Part shown: positions 25,401-40,330 of the stretch, one piece after another | How the letters are laid out: every line of letters starts with the position of its first letter | How positions within the stretch are numbered: position 1 is the first letter of the stretch | DNA from: Siphonodentalium dalli | Taxonomy: Eukaryota > Mollusca > Scaphopoda > Gadilida > Siphonodentaliidae | Direction: 5' to 3' | NCBI GenBank assembly: GCA_032622095.1 | Contig: CP136063.1 | Coordinates: 274,097,426 to 274,161,425, forward strand | Length of the DNA: 64,000 nucleotides | The notes under the pieces: model-generated | The model's input: the letters and a program-made list of their open reading frames with translations, nothing else | Databases searched by the model: none | What the model was told of the DNA's origin: nothing | Position numbers and translations under genes: made by a program

Positions 25401-28400
25401 CAGGAATAGATAAACAATTAACGCTCTTTATTTGTAACATACCAGGAATAAGACTAACAATGAACGCTCATTATTGGTATGTGAATTATCTTTATTTGTA
25501 ACATACCATGAATAAGACTAACAATGGACGTACTTTGTTGGTTACATACCAGGAATAAGACAGGCAATGAACGCTCTTTATTTGTAACATACCATGAATA
25601 AGACTAGCAATGGACGTTCTTTGTTGGTTACATACCAGGAATAAGACTAACAATGAACGCTCTTTATTTGTAACATACCAGGAGTAAGACTAACAATGAA
25701 CGCTCTTTATTGGTAACATACCAGGAGTAAGACTAACAATGGACGTTCTTTGTTGGTTACATACCAGGGATAAGACTAGCAATGAACGCTCTTTATTTGT
25801 AACATACCATGAATAAGACTAACAATGGACGTTCTTTGTTGGTTACATACCAGGAATAAGACTAGCAATAAACGCTCTTTATTTGTAACATATCAGGAGT
25901 AAGACTAACAATGAACGCTCTTTATTTGTAACTTACCAAGAGTAAGACTAACAATGGACGTTATTTGTTGGTTACATACCAGGGATAAGACTAGCAATGA
26001 ACGCTCTTTATTTGTAACATACAATGAATAAGACTAACAATTGACGTTCTTTGTTGGTTACATACCAGAAATAAGACTAGCAATGAAAGCTCTTTATTTT
26101 TAACATACCATGAATAAGACTAACAATGGACGTTCTTTGTTGGTTACATACCAGGATTAAGTCTAGCAATTAACGCTCTTTATTTGTAACATACCATGAG
26201 TAAGACTAACTATGAACGCGCTTTATTTGTAACATACCAGGAATATACCAACAATGGACGTTCTTTGTTGGCTACATACCAGGAATAGACTAACAATGAG
26301 CGTTCTTTATTTCTAACATACCATGACTAATACTAACAATGAACGGTCTTATTTTTAACATACAATGAGTAAGACTAACATTGAACGCTCTGTATTTGTA
26401 ACATACCAGGCATAAGACTAACAATGAACGATCTTTATTTGTAACATACCATGAATATACTAACAATGAACGCTTTTTATGTGTATCATACCAGGAATAA
26501 GACTAACAATGAACGCTCTTTATTTGTAACATACCATGAACAAGAATAACAATGGACGGTCTTTATTTGTAACATACCACGAATAGACTAACAATGAACG
26601 CTCTTCAATTGTAACATACCAGGAATAGACTAACAATGAACGCTCTTTATTTGTAACATACCAGGAATAGACTAACAATGAACGCTCTTTATTTGTAACA
26701 TACCAGGGATAGACCAACAATTAACGCTCTTTATTTGTAATATACCATGAATAGACTAACAATGAACGTTCTTTATTTGTAACATACCATGAATAAACTA
26801 ACAATGAACGTTCTTTATTTGTAACATACCAGGAATAAGACAAACAATGAACGCTCTTTATTTGTAACATACCATGAATAGTCTTACAATGAACGCTCTT
26901 TATTTGTAACATAACATGAATAGACTAGCAATGAACGCTCTTTATTAGTAACATACCAGGAATATAATAACAATGAATGCTCTTTATTTGTAACATACCA
27001 GGAATAGACTAACAATGAACGCTCTTTATTTGGAACATACCATGAATAGACTAAAAATGAACGTTCTTTATTTGTAACATACCAGGAATAGAGTAACAAT
27101 GAACGCTCTTTATTTGTAACATACCAGGAATAGACTAACAATGAACGCTCTTTATTTGTAACTTACCAGGAATAGACTAACAATGAACGTTCTTTATTTG
27201 TAACATACCAGGAATATACTAACAATGAGCGTTCTTTATTTGTAGCATATTAGGAGTAAGACTAACAATGAAAGTTCTTTATTTTTAACATACAATGAGT
27301 AAGACTAACAATGAACGCTCTATATTTGTAACATACCAGGCATAAGACTAACAATGAACGATCTTTATTTGTAACATACCATGAATATATTAACAATGAA
27401 CGCTTTTTATGTGTATCATATCAGGAATAAGACTAACAATGAACGCTCTTTATTTGTAACATACCATGAATAAGAATAACAATGGACGGTCTTTATTTGT
27501 AACATACCACGAATAGACTAACAATGAACGCTCTTTAATTGTAACATACCAGGAATAGACTAACAATGAACGCTCTTTATTTGTAACATACCAGGAATAG
27601 ACTAACAATGAACGCTCTTTATTTGTAACATACCAGGGATAGACTAACAATTTACGCTCTTTATTTGTAATATACCATGAATAGACTAACAATGAACGTT
27701 TTGTATTTGTAACAAACCAGGAATAGACTAACTATGAGCGTTCTTTATTTGTAACATACCAGGAGTAAGACTAGCAATGAACACTCTTTATTTGTAACAT
27801 ACCAGGAGTAAGACTAACAATGAGCGTTCTTTATATGTAACATACCAGTAATATACTATCTATCAACGCTCTTTATATGTAACACACCAGGAGTAAGGCT
27901 AACAATGAGCGTTCTTTATTTTTAACATACCAGGAATAAGATTAACAAGGAACGCTCTTTATTGGTGATATACAATGAGTAGAGTAACAATGAACGCTCT
28001 TTATGTGTAATAAACCAGGAATAAGACTAACAATGCACGATCATTATTTGTAACATACCATGAATATACTAACAAGGAACGCTCTTTATTTGTAACATAC
28101 CAGGAATAGACTAACAATGAGCGTTCTTTATTGGTAACATACCAGGAGTAAGACTAACAATGAACGCTCTTTATTTAAAACATATCAGGAATAGACTAAC
28201 AATGAGCGTTCTTTATTTGTAACATACAAGGAGTAAGACTAACAATGAACGCTCTTTATTTGTAACAGACCAGGAATAGACTATATAACAATGAGCGTTA
28301 TTTATTTGTAACAAACCAGGAATAGACTAACAATGAACGCTCTTTATTTTTAACATACAATGTGTAAGGCTAACAATGAACGCTCTTTATTTGTAACATA

Positions 28401-30179
28401 CCAGGAATAAGACTAACAATGAACGATCTTTATTTGTAACATGCCATGAATATACTAACAAGGAACGCTCTTTATTTGTAACATACAAGACTAACAATGA
28501 ACGGTCTTTATTGGTAACAAACAATACATAGACTAACAATGAACGCTCTTTATGTGTAACATACCAGGAATAAGACTACCAATGGACGTGCTTTGTTGGT
28601 TACATACCAGGAATAGACTAACAATAAACGCTCTTTGTTTGTAACATACCAGGAATAGACTAACAATGAACGCTCTTTATTTGTAACATACCAGGAATAA
28701 GACTAACAATGAATGATCTGTATTGGTAACATACCAGGAATAGACTAACAATGAACGCTCATTATTGGTTATTTACCATGGGGTGACTAACAGAGAACGC
28801 TCTTTATTTGTAACATACCACGAATAAGACTAACAATGGACGTTCTTTGTTGGTTACATACCAGGAATAGACTAACAATGAACGCTCTTTATTTGTAACA
28901 TACCAGGAATAAGACTAACAATGAGCGTTCTTTATTTGTAACATACCAGGAATAGACTAACAATGAACGCTCTTTATTTGTAACATACCAGGAATAGACT
29001 AACAATGGGCATTCTATATTGGTAACATACCAGGAGTAAGACTAACAATGAACGCTCTTTATTTATAACATACCAGGAATAGACTAACAATGAGCGTTCT
29101 TCATTTGTAACATACCAGGAATAAGACTAACAATGAACGCTCTTTATTTTTAACATACCAGGAATAGACTATATAGCAATGAGCGTTCTTTATTTGTAAC
29201 ATACTAGGAATAGACTAACAATGAACGCTCTTTATTTGTAACATACCAGGAATAGACTAACAATGAACGTTCTTTATTTGTAACATACATGGAATAAGAC
29301 TAACAATGGACGTTCTTTATTTGTAACATACCAGGAATAGACTAACAATGAGCGTTCTTTATTTGTAACATACCAGGAATAAGACTAGCAATGAACGTTC
29401 TGTATTTGTAACATACCAGGAATAGACTAGCAATGAACGCTCTTTATTTGTAACATACCAGGAATAGACTAACAATGGACGTTCTTTATTTGTAACATAC
29501 CAGGAATAGACTAACAATGGACGTTCTTTATGTGTAACATACCAGGAATAGACTAACAATGAGCGTTCTTTATTTGTAACATACCAGGAATAAGACCAAC
29601 AATGGACGTTCTTTATTTGTAACATATCAGGAATAGACTATCAATGGACACTCTTTATTTGTAACGTACCAGGAATATACTAGCAATGAACGCTCTTTGT
29701 TTGTAACATACCATGAATAGACTAGCAATGAACGCTTTTTATTTGTTACATACAAGTAATAGACTAAAAATGAGCGTTCGTTATTTGTAACATACCATGA
29801 ATAGACTAACAATGAACGCTCTTTATTTGTAACATACCAGGAATAGACTAGCAATGAACGCTCTTTATGTGTAACATACCAGGAATATACTAACAATGAT
29901 CGTTCTTTATTTGTAACATACCATGAATATACTAGCAATGAGCGTTCTTTATTTGTAACATACCAGGAATAGACTAACAATGAACGCTCTTTATTTGTAA
30001 CATACCAGGAATAGACTAACAATGAGCGTTCTTTATTTGTAACATACCAGGAATAGACTAACAATGAACGATCTTTATTTGTAACATACCAGGAATAGAC
30101 TAACAATGAGCAGTCTGTGTTGGTTACATACCACGAATAAGACTAGCAATGAACGCACTTTATTTGTAACATACCAGGA
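22440..30179 (+). repeat. 8.7 kb higher-order unit Y, truncated copy 1
   Basis: This matches unit X base for base in order to about 30170, with offsets of 8,702 then 8,701 bp (17819 to 26520, 20658 to 29359). It differs by Y markers: AACTATGAACGCGC near 26210, GTTGGCTAC near 26270, AACACACCAGG near 27881 and AACATACCAGG near 27205. Instead of finishing with the third block and last dimer cluster, it diverts at about 30180 into JKL. Private variants seen here are CAAGAAATAG at 23117 and ATGTTCG at 23260. Confidence 0.86.
25490..26281 (+). repeat. GTTGGTTAC-rich dimer cluster 5
   Basis: Alternating 43 bp monomers after the truncated monomer at 25476. It ends with the Y-type GTTGGCTAC. The variant AGCAATTAACGCTC near 26167 is shared with the copy near 57617. 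Confidence 0.85.
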
Positions 30180-31020
30180 ATAGACTATATAGCAATGAGC
30201 GCTCTTTATTTGTAACATACCATGTATTGACTAACAATGAACGCTCTGTATTTGTAACATACCAGGAATAGATAAACAATTAACGCTCTTTATTTGTAAC
30301 ATACCAGGAATAAGACTAACAATGAACGCTCATTATTTGTAACATACCAGGAATATACTAACAATGAACGCTCTTTATTTGTAACATACCAGGAATAGAC
30401 TAACAATGAACGCTCTTTATTTGTAACATACCAGGAATATACTAACAATGAACGCTCTTTATTTGTAACATACCAGGGATAGACCAACAATTAACGCTCT
30501 TTATTTGTAATATACCATGAATAGACTAACAATGAACGTTCTTTATTTGTAACATACCATGAATAAACTAACAATGAACGTTCTTTATTTGTAACATACC
30601 AGGAATAAGACAAACAATGAACGCTCTTTATTTGTAACATACCAGGAATAGTCTTACAATGAACGCTCTTTATTTGTAACATAACACGAATAGACTAGCA
30701 ATGAACGATCTTTATTAGTAACATACCAGGAATATAATAACAATGAACGCTCTTTATTTGTAACATACCATGAATAGACTAAAAATGAACGTTCTTTATT
30801 TGTAACATACCAGGAATAGAGTAACAATGAACGCTCTTTATTTGTAACATACCAGGAATAGACTAACAATGAACGCTCTTTATTTGTAACTTACCAGGAA
30901 TAGACTAACAATGAACGTTCTTTATTTGTAACATACCAGGAATAGACTAACAATGAGCGTTCTTTATTTGTAGCATATTAGGAGTAAGACTAACAATGAA
31001 AGTTCTTTATTTTTAACATA
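30180..31020 (+). repeat. JKL block, copy 3
   Basis: Same markers as 4201-5041, at an offset of 25,979 bp. It sits between the truncated Y unit and the first of two tandem P units. Confidence 0.82.
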
Positions 31021-34006
31021 CAATGAGTACGACTAACAATGAACGCTCTATATTTGTAACATACCAGGCATAAGACTAACAATGAACGATCTATATTTGT
31101 AACATACCAGGCATAAGACTAACAATGAACGATCTTTATTTGTAACATACCATGAATATATTAACAATGAACGCTTTTTATGTGTATCATACCAGGAATA
31201 AGACTAACAATGAACGCTCTTTATTTGTAACATACCATGAATAAGAATAACAATGGACGGTCTTTATTTGTAACATACCACGAATAGACTAACAATGAAC
31301 GCTCTTTAATTGTAACATACCAGGAATAGACTAACAATGAACGCTCTTTATTTGTAACATACCAGGAATAGACTAACAATGAACGCTCTTTATTTGTAAC
31401 ATACCAGGGATAGACTAACAATTTACGCTCTTTATTTGTAATATACCATGAATAGACTAACAATGAACGTTCTTTATTTGTAACAAACCAGGAATAGACT
31501 AACTATGAGCGTTCTTTATTTGTAACATACCAGGAGTAAGACTAGCAATGAACACTCTTTATTTGTAACATACCAGGAGTAAGACTAACAATGAGCGTTC
31601 TTTATATGTAACATACCAGTAATATACTATCGATCAACGCTCTTTATATGTAACATACCAGGAGTAAGGCTAACAATGAGCGTTCTTTATTTTTAACATA
31701 CCAGGAATAAGATTAACAATGAGCGATCTTTATTTGTAACATACCATGAATTTTCTAACAAGGAACGCTCTTTATTGGTAATATACAATGAGTAGTGTAA
31801 TAATGAACGCTCTTTATGTGTAATAAACCAGGAATAAGACTAACAATGCACGATCATTATTTGTAACATACCATGAATATACTAACAATGAGCGTTCTTT
31901 ATTGGTAACATACCAGGAGTAAGACTAACAATGGACGCTCTTTATTTAAAACATATCAGGAATAGACTAACAATGAGCGTTCTTTATTTGTAACATACAA
32001 GGAGTAAGACTAACAATGAACGCTCTTTATTTGTAACAAACCAGGAATAGACTATATAACAATGAGCGTTATTTATTTGTAGCATACCAGGAGTAAGACT
32101 AACAATGAACGCTCTTTATTGGTAACATACCAGGAGTAAGACTAACAATGGACGTTCTTTGTTGGTTACATACCAGGGATAAGACTAGCAATGAACGCTC
32201 TTTATTTGTAACATACCATGAATAAGACTAACAGTGGACGTTCTTTGTTGGTTACATACCAGGAATAAGACTAGCAATGAACGCTCTTTATTTGTAACAT
32301 ATCAGGAGTAAGACTAACAATGAACGCTCTTTATTTGTAACTTACCAAGAGTAAGACTAACAATGGACGTTATTTGTTGTTTACATACCAGGGATAAGAC
32401 TAGCAATGAACGCTCTTTATTTGTAACATGCAATGAATAAGACTAACAATTGACGTTCTTTGTTGGTTACATACCAGAAATAAGACTAGCAATGAACGCT
32501 CTTTATTTTTAACATACCATGAATAAGACTAACAATGGACGTTCTTTGTTGGTTACATACCAGGATTAAGACTATCAATGAACGCTCTTTATTTGTAACA
32601 TACAATGAGTAAGACTAACTATGAACGCGCTTTATTTGTAACATACCAGGAATAAACCAACAATGGACGTTCTTTGTTGGTTACATACCAGGAATAGATT
32701 AACAGTGAACGCTCTTTATTTGTAACATACCATGAATAAGACTAACAATGGACGTACTTTGTTGGTTACATACCAGGAGTAAGACTATCAATGAGCGTTC
32801 TTTATTTGTAACATACAAGGAATAGACTAACAATGAACGCTCTTTATTAGTAACATACCAGGAATAAGACTAACAATGAGCGTTCGCTATTTGTAACATA
32901 CCAGGAATAAGACTAACAATGAGCGTTCTTTATTTGTAACATACCATGACTAAGACTGACAATGCACGGTATGTATTGTTAACATACAATGAGTAGACTT
33001 ACAATGAACGCTCTTTATGTGTAACATACCAGGAATAAGACTAACAATGAACGATCTTTATTTGTAACATACCATGAATATACTAACAAGGAACGCTCTT
33101 TATTTCTAACATACCATGACTAATACTAACAATGAACGGTCTTATTTTTAACATACAATGAGTAAGACTAACATTGAACGCTCTGTATTTGTAACATACC
33201 AGGCATAAGACTAACAATGAACGATCTTTATTTGTAACATACCATGAATATACTAACAATGAACGCTTTTTATGTGTATCATACCAGGAATAAGACTAAC
33301 AATGAACGCTCTTTATTTGTAACATACCATGAACAAGAATAACAATGGACGGTCTTTATTTGTAACATACCACGAATAGACTAACAATGAACGCTCTTCA
33401 ATTGTAACATACCAGGAATAGACTAACAATGAACGCTTTTTATTTGTTACATACAAGTAATAGACTAAAAATGAGCGTTCGTTATTTGTAACATACCATG
33501 AATAGACTAACAATGAGCGTTCTTTATTTCTAACATACCAGGAGTAAGACTAACAATGAACGCTCTTTATTTTTAACATACCAGGAATAGACTATATAGC
33601 AATGAGCGTTCTTTATTTGTAACATACTAGGAATAGACTAACAATGAACGCTCTTTATTTGTAACATACCAGGAATAGACTAACAATGAACGTTCTTTAT
33701 TTGTAACATACCTGGAATAAGACTAACAATGGACGTTCTTTATTTGTAACATACCAGGAATAGACTAACAATGAGCGTTCTTTATTTGTAACATACCAGG
33801 AATAAGACTAGCAATGAACGTTCTGTATTTGTAACATACCAGGAATAGACTAGCAATGAACGCTCTTTATTTGTAACATACCAGGAATAGACTAACAATG
33901 GACGTTCTTTATTTGTAACATACCAGGAATAGACTAACAATGGACGTTCTTTATGTGTAACATACCAGGAATAGACTAACAATGAACGTTCTTTATTTGT
34001 AACATA
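31021..34006 (+). repeat. P unit, tandem copy a (2,986 bp)
   Basis: CAATGAGTACGACTAAC begins here at 31021 and again at 34007, exactly 2,986 bp later. Other pairs confirm the spacing (31221 to 34207, 33313 to 36299). The variant GAGTAGTGTAATAATG near 31790 separates this copy from copy b and from 11259-14244, which read GAGTAGAGTAATAATG. The same private base is present at 63240, in the 31.45 kb partner. It contains a dimer cluster at 32080-32776. Confidence 0.88.
32080..32776 (+). repeat. GTTGGTTAC-rich dimer cluster 6 (P-type)
   Basis: Same structure as 12320-13016. One private change is GGACGTACTTTGTTGG near 32751, where the two other complete P copies have GGACGTTCTTTGTTGG. Confidence 0.84.
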
Positions 34007-36992
34007 CAATGAGTACGACTAACAATGAACGCTCTATATTTGTAACATACCAGGCATAAGACTAACAATGAACGATCTATATTTGTAACATACCAGGCAT
34101 AAGACTAACAATGAACGATCTTTATTTGTAACATACCATGAATATATTAACAATGAACGCTTTTTATGTGTATCATACCAGGAATAAGACTAACAATGAA
34201 CGCTCTTTATTTGTAACATACCATGAATAAGAATAACAATGGACGGTCTTTATTTGTAACATACCACGAATAGACTAACAATGAACGCTCTTTAATTGTA
34301 ACATACCAGGAATAGACTAACAATGAACGCTCTTTATTTGTAACATACCAGGAATAGACTAACAATGAACGCTCTTTATTTGTAACATACCAGGGATAGA
34401 CTAACAATTTACGCTCTTTATTTGTAATATACCATGAATAGACTAACAATGAACGTTCTTTATTTGTAACAAACCAGGAATAGACTAACTATGAGCGTTC
34501 TTTATTTGTAACATACCAGGAGTAAGACTAGCAATGAACACTCTTTATTTGTAACATACCAGGAGTAAGACTAACAATGAGCGTTCTTTATATGTAACAT
34601 ACCAGTAATATACTATCGATCAACGCTCTTTATATGTAACATACCAGGAGTAAGGCTAACAATGAGCGTTCTTTATTTTTAACATACCAGGAATAAGATT
34701 AACAATGAGCGATCTTTATTTGTAACATACCATGAATTTTCTAACAAGGAACGCTCTTTATTGGTAATATACAATGAGTAGAGTAATAATGAACGCTCTT
34801 TATGTGTAATAAACCAGGAATAAGACTAACAATGCACGATCATTATTTGTAACATACCATGAATATACTAACAATGAGCGTTCTTTATTGGTAACATACC
34901 AGGAGTAAGACTAACAATGGACGCTCTTTATTTAAAACATATCAGGAATAGACTAACAATGAGCGTTCTTTATTTGTAACATACAAGGAGTAAGACTAAC
35001 AATGAACGCTCTTTATTTGTAACAAACCAGGAATAGACTATATAACAATGAGCGTTATTTATTTGTAGCATACCAGGAGTAAGACTAACAATGAACGCTC
35101 TTTATTGGTAACATACCAGGAGTAAGACTAACAATGGACGTTCTTTGTTGGTTACATACCAGGGATAAGACTAGCAATGAACGCTCTTTATTTGTAACAT
35201 ACCATGAATAAGACTAACAGTGGACGTTCTTTGTTGGTTACATACCAGGAATAAGACTAGCAATGAACGCTCTTTATTTGTAACATATCAGGAGTAAGAC
35301 TAACAATGAACGCTCTTTATTTGTAACTTACCAAGAGTAAGACTAACAATGGACGTTATTTGTTGTTTACATACCAGGGATAAGACTAGCAATGAACGCT
35401 CTTTATTTGTAACATGCAATGAATAAGACTAACAATTGACGTTCTTTGTTGGTTACATACCAGAAATAAGACTAGCAATGAACGCTCTTTATTTTTAACA
35501 TACCATGAATAAGACTAACAATGGACGTTCTTTGTTGGTTACATACCAGGATTAAGACTATCAATGAACGCTCTTTATTTGTAACATACAATGAGTAAGA
35601 CTAACTATGAACGCGCTTTATTTGTAACATACCAGGAATAAACCAACAATGGACGTTCTTTGTTGGTTACATACCAGGAATAGATTAACAGTGAACGCTC
35701 TTTATTTGTAACATACCATGAATAAGACTAACAATGGACGTTCTTTGTTGGTTACATACCAGGAGTAAGACTATCAATGAGCGTTCTTTATTTGTAACAT
35801 ACAAGGAATAGACTAACAATGAACGCTCTTTATTAGTAACATACCAGGAATAAGACTAACAATGAGCGTTCGCTATTTGTAACATACCAGGAATAAGACT
35901 AACAATGAGCGTTCTTTATTTGTAACATACCATGACTAAGACTGACAATGCACGGTATGTATTGTTAACATACAATGAGTAGACTTACAATGAACGCTCT
36001 TTATGTGTAACATACCAGGAATAAGACTAACAATGAACGATCTTTATTTGTAACATACCATGAATATACTAACAAGGAACGCTCTTTATTTCTAACATAC
36101 CATGACTAATACTAACAATGAACGGTCTTATTTTTAACATACAATGAGTAAGACTAACATTGAACGCTCTGTATTTGTAACATACCAGGCATAAGACTAA
36201 CAATGAACGATCTTTATTTGTAACATACCATGAATATACTAACAATGAACGCTTTTTATGTGTATCATACCAGGAATAAGACTAACAATGAACGCTCTTT
36301 ATTTGTAACATACCATGAACAAGAATAACAATGGACGGTCTTTATTTGTAACATACCACGAATAGACTAACAATGAACGCTCTTCAATTGTAACATACCA
36401 GGAATAGACTAACAATGAACGCTTTTTATTTGTTACATACAAGTAATAGACTAAAAATGAGCGTTCGTTATTTGTAACATACCATGAATAGACTAACAAT
36501 GAGCGTTCTTTATTTCTAACATACCAGGAGTAAGACTAACAATGAACGCTCTTTATTTTTAACATACCAGGAATAGACTATATAGCAATGAGCGTTCTTT
36601 ATTTGTAACATACTAGGAATAGACTAACAATGAACGCTCTTTATTTGTAACATACCAGGAATAGACTAACAATGAACGTTCTTTATTTGTAACATACCTG
36701 GAATAAGACTAACAATGGACGTTCTTTATTTGTAACATACCAGGAATAGACTAACAATGAGCGTTCTTTATTTGTAACATACCAGGAATAAGACTAGCAA
36801 TGAACGTTCTGTATTTGTAACATACCAGGAATAGACTAGCAATGAACGCTCTTTATTTGTAACATACCAGGAATAGACTAACAATGGACGTTCTTTATTT
36901 GTAACATACCAGGAATAGACTAACAATGGACGTTCTTTATGTGTAACATACCAGGAATAGACTAACAATGAACGTTCTTTATTTGTAACATA
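34007..36992 (+). repeat. P unit, tandem copy b (2,986 bp)
   Basis: Second of two direct tandem P units, almost identical to 31021-34006 and to 11259-14244. Its right-hand half kilobase (36486-36992) is also the start of the next 8.7 kb X unit, so the two kinds of unit share their boundary sequence. It contains a dimer cluster at 35066-35760. Confidence 0.87.
35066..35760 (+). repeat. GTTGGTTAC-rich dimer cluster 7 (P-type)
   Basis: Same alternating 43 bp dimer structure and P-type markers as 12320-13016. Confidence 0.84.
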
Positions 36993-39539
36993 CCAGGAAT
37001 AAGACCAACAATGGACGTTCTTTATTTGTAACATATCAGGAATAGACTATCAATGGACACTCTTTATTTGTAACGTACCAGGAATATACTAGCAATGAAC
37101 GCTCTTTGTTTGTAACATACCATGAATAGACTAGCAATGAACGCGTTTTATTTGTTACATACAAGTAATAGACTAAAAATGAGCGTTCGTTATTTGTAAC
37201 ATACCATGAATAGACTAACAATGAACGCTCTTTATTTGTAACATACCAGGAATAGACTAGCAATGAACGCTCTTTATGTGTAACATACCAGGAATATACT
37301 AACAATGATCGTTCTTTATTTGTAACATACCATGAATATACTAGCAATGAGCGTTCTTTATTTGTAACATACCAGGAATAGACTAACAATGAACGCTCTT
37401 TATTTGTAACATACCAGGAATAGACTAACAATGAGCGTTCTTTATTTGTAACATACCAGGAATAGACTAACAATGAACGATCTTTATTTGTAACATACCA
37501 GGAATAGACTAACAATGAGCATTCTGTGTTGGTTACATACCACGAATAAGACTAGCAATGAACGCACTTTATTTGTAACATACCAGGAATAGATTAGCAA
37601 TTCACGCTCTTTATTTGTAACATACCAGGTATTGACTAACAATGAACGCTCTGTATTTGTAACATACCAGGAATAGATAAACAATGAACGATCTTTATTT
37701 GTAACATGCCATGAATATACTAACAAGGAACGCTCTTTATTTGTAACATACAATGATCAAGACTAACAATGAACGGTCTTTATTGGTAACAAACAATACA
37801 TAGACTAACAATGAACGCTCTTTATGTGTAACATACCAGGAATAAGACTACCAATGGACGTTCTTTGTTGGTTACATACCAGGAATAGACTAACAATAAA
37901 CGCTCTTTGTTTGTAACATACCAGGAATAGACTAACAATGAACGCTCTTTATTTGTAACATACCAGGAATAAGACTAACAATGAATGATCTTTATTGGTA
38001 ACATACCAGGAATAGACTAACAATGATCGCTCATTATTGGTTATTTACCATGAGGTGACTAACAGAGAACGCTCTTTATGTGTAACATACCATGAATAAG
38101 ACTTACAATGGACGTTCTTTGTTGGTTACATACCAGGAATAGACTAACAATGAACGCTCTTTATTTGTAACATACCAGGAATAAGACTAACAATGAGCGT
38201 TCTTTATTTGTAACATACCAGGAATAGACTAACAATGAACGCTCTTTATTTGTAACATACCAGGAATAGACTAACAATGGGCATTCTATATTGGTAACAT
38301 ACCAGCAGTAAGACTAACAATGAACGCTCTTTATTTATAACATACCAGGAATAGACTAACAATGAGCGTTCTTCATTTGTAACATACCAGGAGTAAGACT
38401 AACAATGAACGCTCTTTATTTTTAACATACCAGGAATAGACTATATAGCAATGAGCGTTCTTTATTTGTAACATACTAGGAATAGACTAACAATGAACGC
38501 TCTTTATTTGTAACATACCAGGAATAGACTAACAATGAACGTTCTTTATTTGTAACATACCTGGAATAAGACTAACAATGGACGTTCTTTATTTGTAACA
38601 TACCAGGAATAGACTAACAATGAGCGTTCTTTATTTGTAACATACCAGGAATAAGACTAGCAATGAACGTTCTGTATTTGTAACATACCAGGAATAGACT
38701 AGCAATGAATGCTCTTTATTTGTAACATACCAGGAATAGACTAACAATGGACGTTCTTTATTTGTAACATACCAGGAATAGACTAACAATGGACGTTCTT
38801 TATGTGTAACATACCAGGAATAAGACCAACAATGGACGTTCTTTATTTGTAACATATCAGGAATAGACTATCAATGGACACTCTTTATTTGTAACGTACC
38901 AGGAATATACTAGCAATGAACGCTCTTTGTTTGTAACATACCATGAATAGACTAGCAATGAACGCTTTTTATTTGTTACATACAAGTAATAGACTAAAAA
39001 TGAGCGTTCGTTATTTGTAACATACCATGAATAGACTAACAATGAACGCTCTTTATTTGTAACATACCAGGAATAGACTAGCAATGAACGCTCTTTATGT
39101 GTAACATACCAGGAATATACTAACAATGATCGTTCTTTATTTGTAACATACCATGAATATACTAGCAATGAGCGTTCTTTATTTGTAACATACCAGGAAT
39201 AGACTAACAATGAACGCTCTTTATTTGTAACATACCAGGAATAGACTAACAATGAGCGTTCTTTATTTGTAACATACCAGGAATAGACTAACAATGAGCA
39301 GTCTGTGTTGGTTACATACCACGAATAAGACTAGCAATGAACGCACTTTATTTGTAACATACCAGGAATAGATTAGCAATGAACGCTCTTTATTTGTAAC
39401 ATACCAGGTATTGACTAACAATGAACGCTCTGTATTTGTAACATACCAGGAATAGATAAACAATTAACGCTCTTTATTTGTAACATACCAGGAATAAGAC
39501 TAACAATGAACGCTCATTATTGGTATGTGAATTATCTTT

Positions 39540-40330
39540 ATTTGTAACATACCATGAATAAGACTAACAATGGACGTACTTTGTTGGTTACATACCAGGA
39601 ATAAGACAGGCAATGAACGCTCTTTATTTGTAACATACCATGAATAAGACTAGCAATGGACGTTCTTTGTTGGTTACATACCAGGAATAAGACTAACAAT
39701 GAACGCTCTTTATTTGTAACATACCAGGAGTAAGACTAACAATGAACGCTCTTTATTGGTAACATACCAGGAGTAAGACTAACAATGGACGTTCTTTGTT
39801 GGTTACATACCAGGGATAAGACTAGCAATGAACGCTCTTTATTTGTAACATACCATGAATAAGACTAACAATGGACGTTCTTTGTTGGTTACATACCAGG
39901 AATAAGACTAGCAATAAACGCTCTTTATTTGTAACATATCAGGAGTAAGACTAACAATGAACGCTCTTTATTTGTAACTTACCAAGAGTAAGACTAACAA
40001 TGGACGTTATTTGTTGGTTACATACCAGGGATAAGACTAGCAATGAACGCTCTTTATTTGTAACATACAATGAATAAGACTAACAATTGACGTTCTTTGT
40101 TGGTTACATACCAGAAATAAGACTAGCAATGAAAGCTCTTTATTTTTAACATACCATGAATAAGACTAACAATGGACGTTCTTTGTTGGTTACATACCAG
40201 GATTAAGTCTAGCAATGAACGCTCTTTATTTGTAACATACCATGAGTAAGACTAGCAATGAACGCTCTTTATTTGTAACATACCATGAATAAGACTAACA
40301 ATGGACGTTCTTTGTTGGTTACATACCAGG
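39540..40330 (+). repeat. GTTGGTTAC-rich dimer cluster 8
   Basis: Counterpart of 16790-17580, following the truncated monomer at 39522. Confidence 0.84.
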
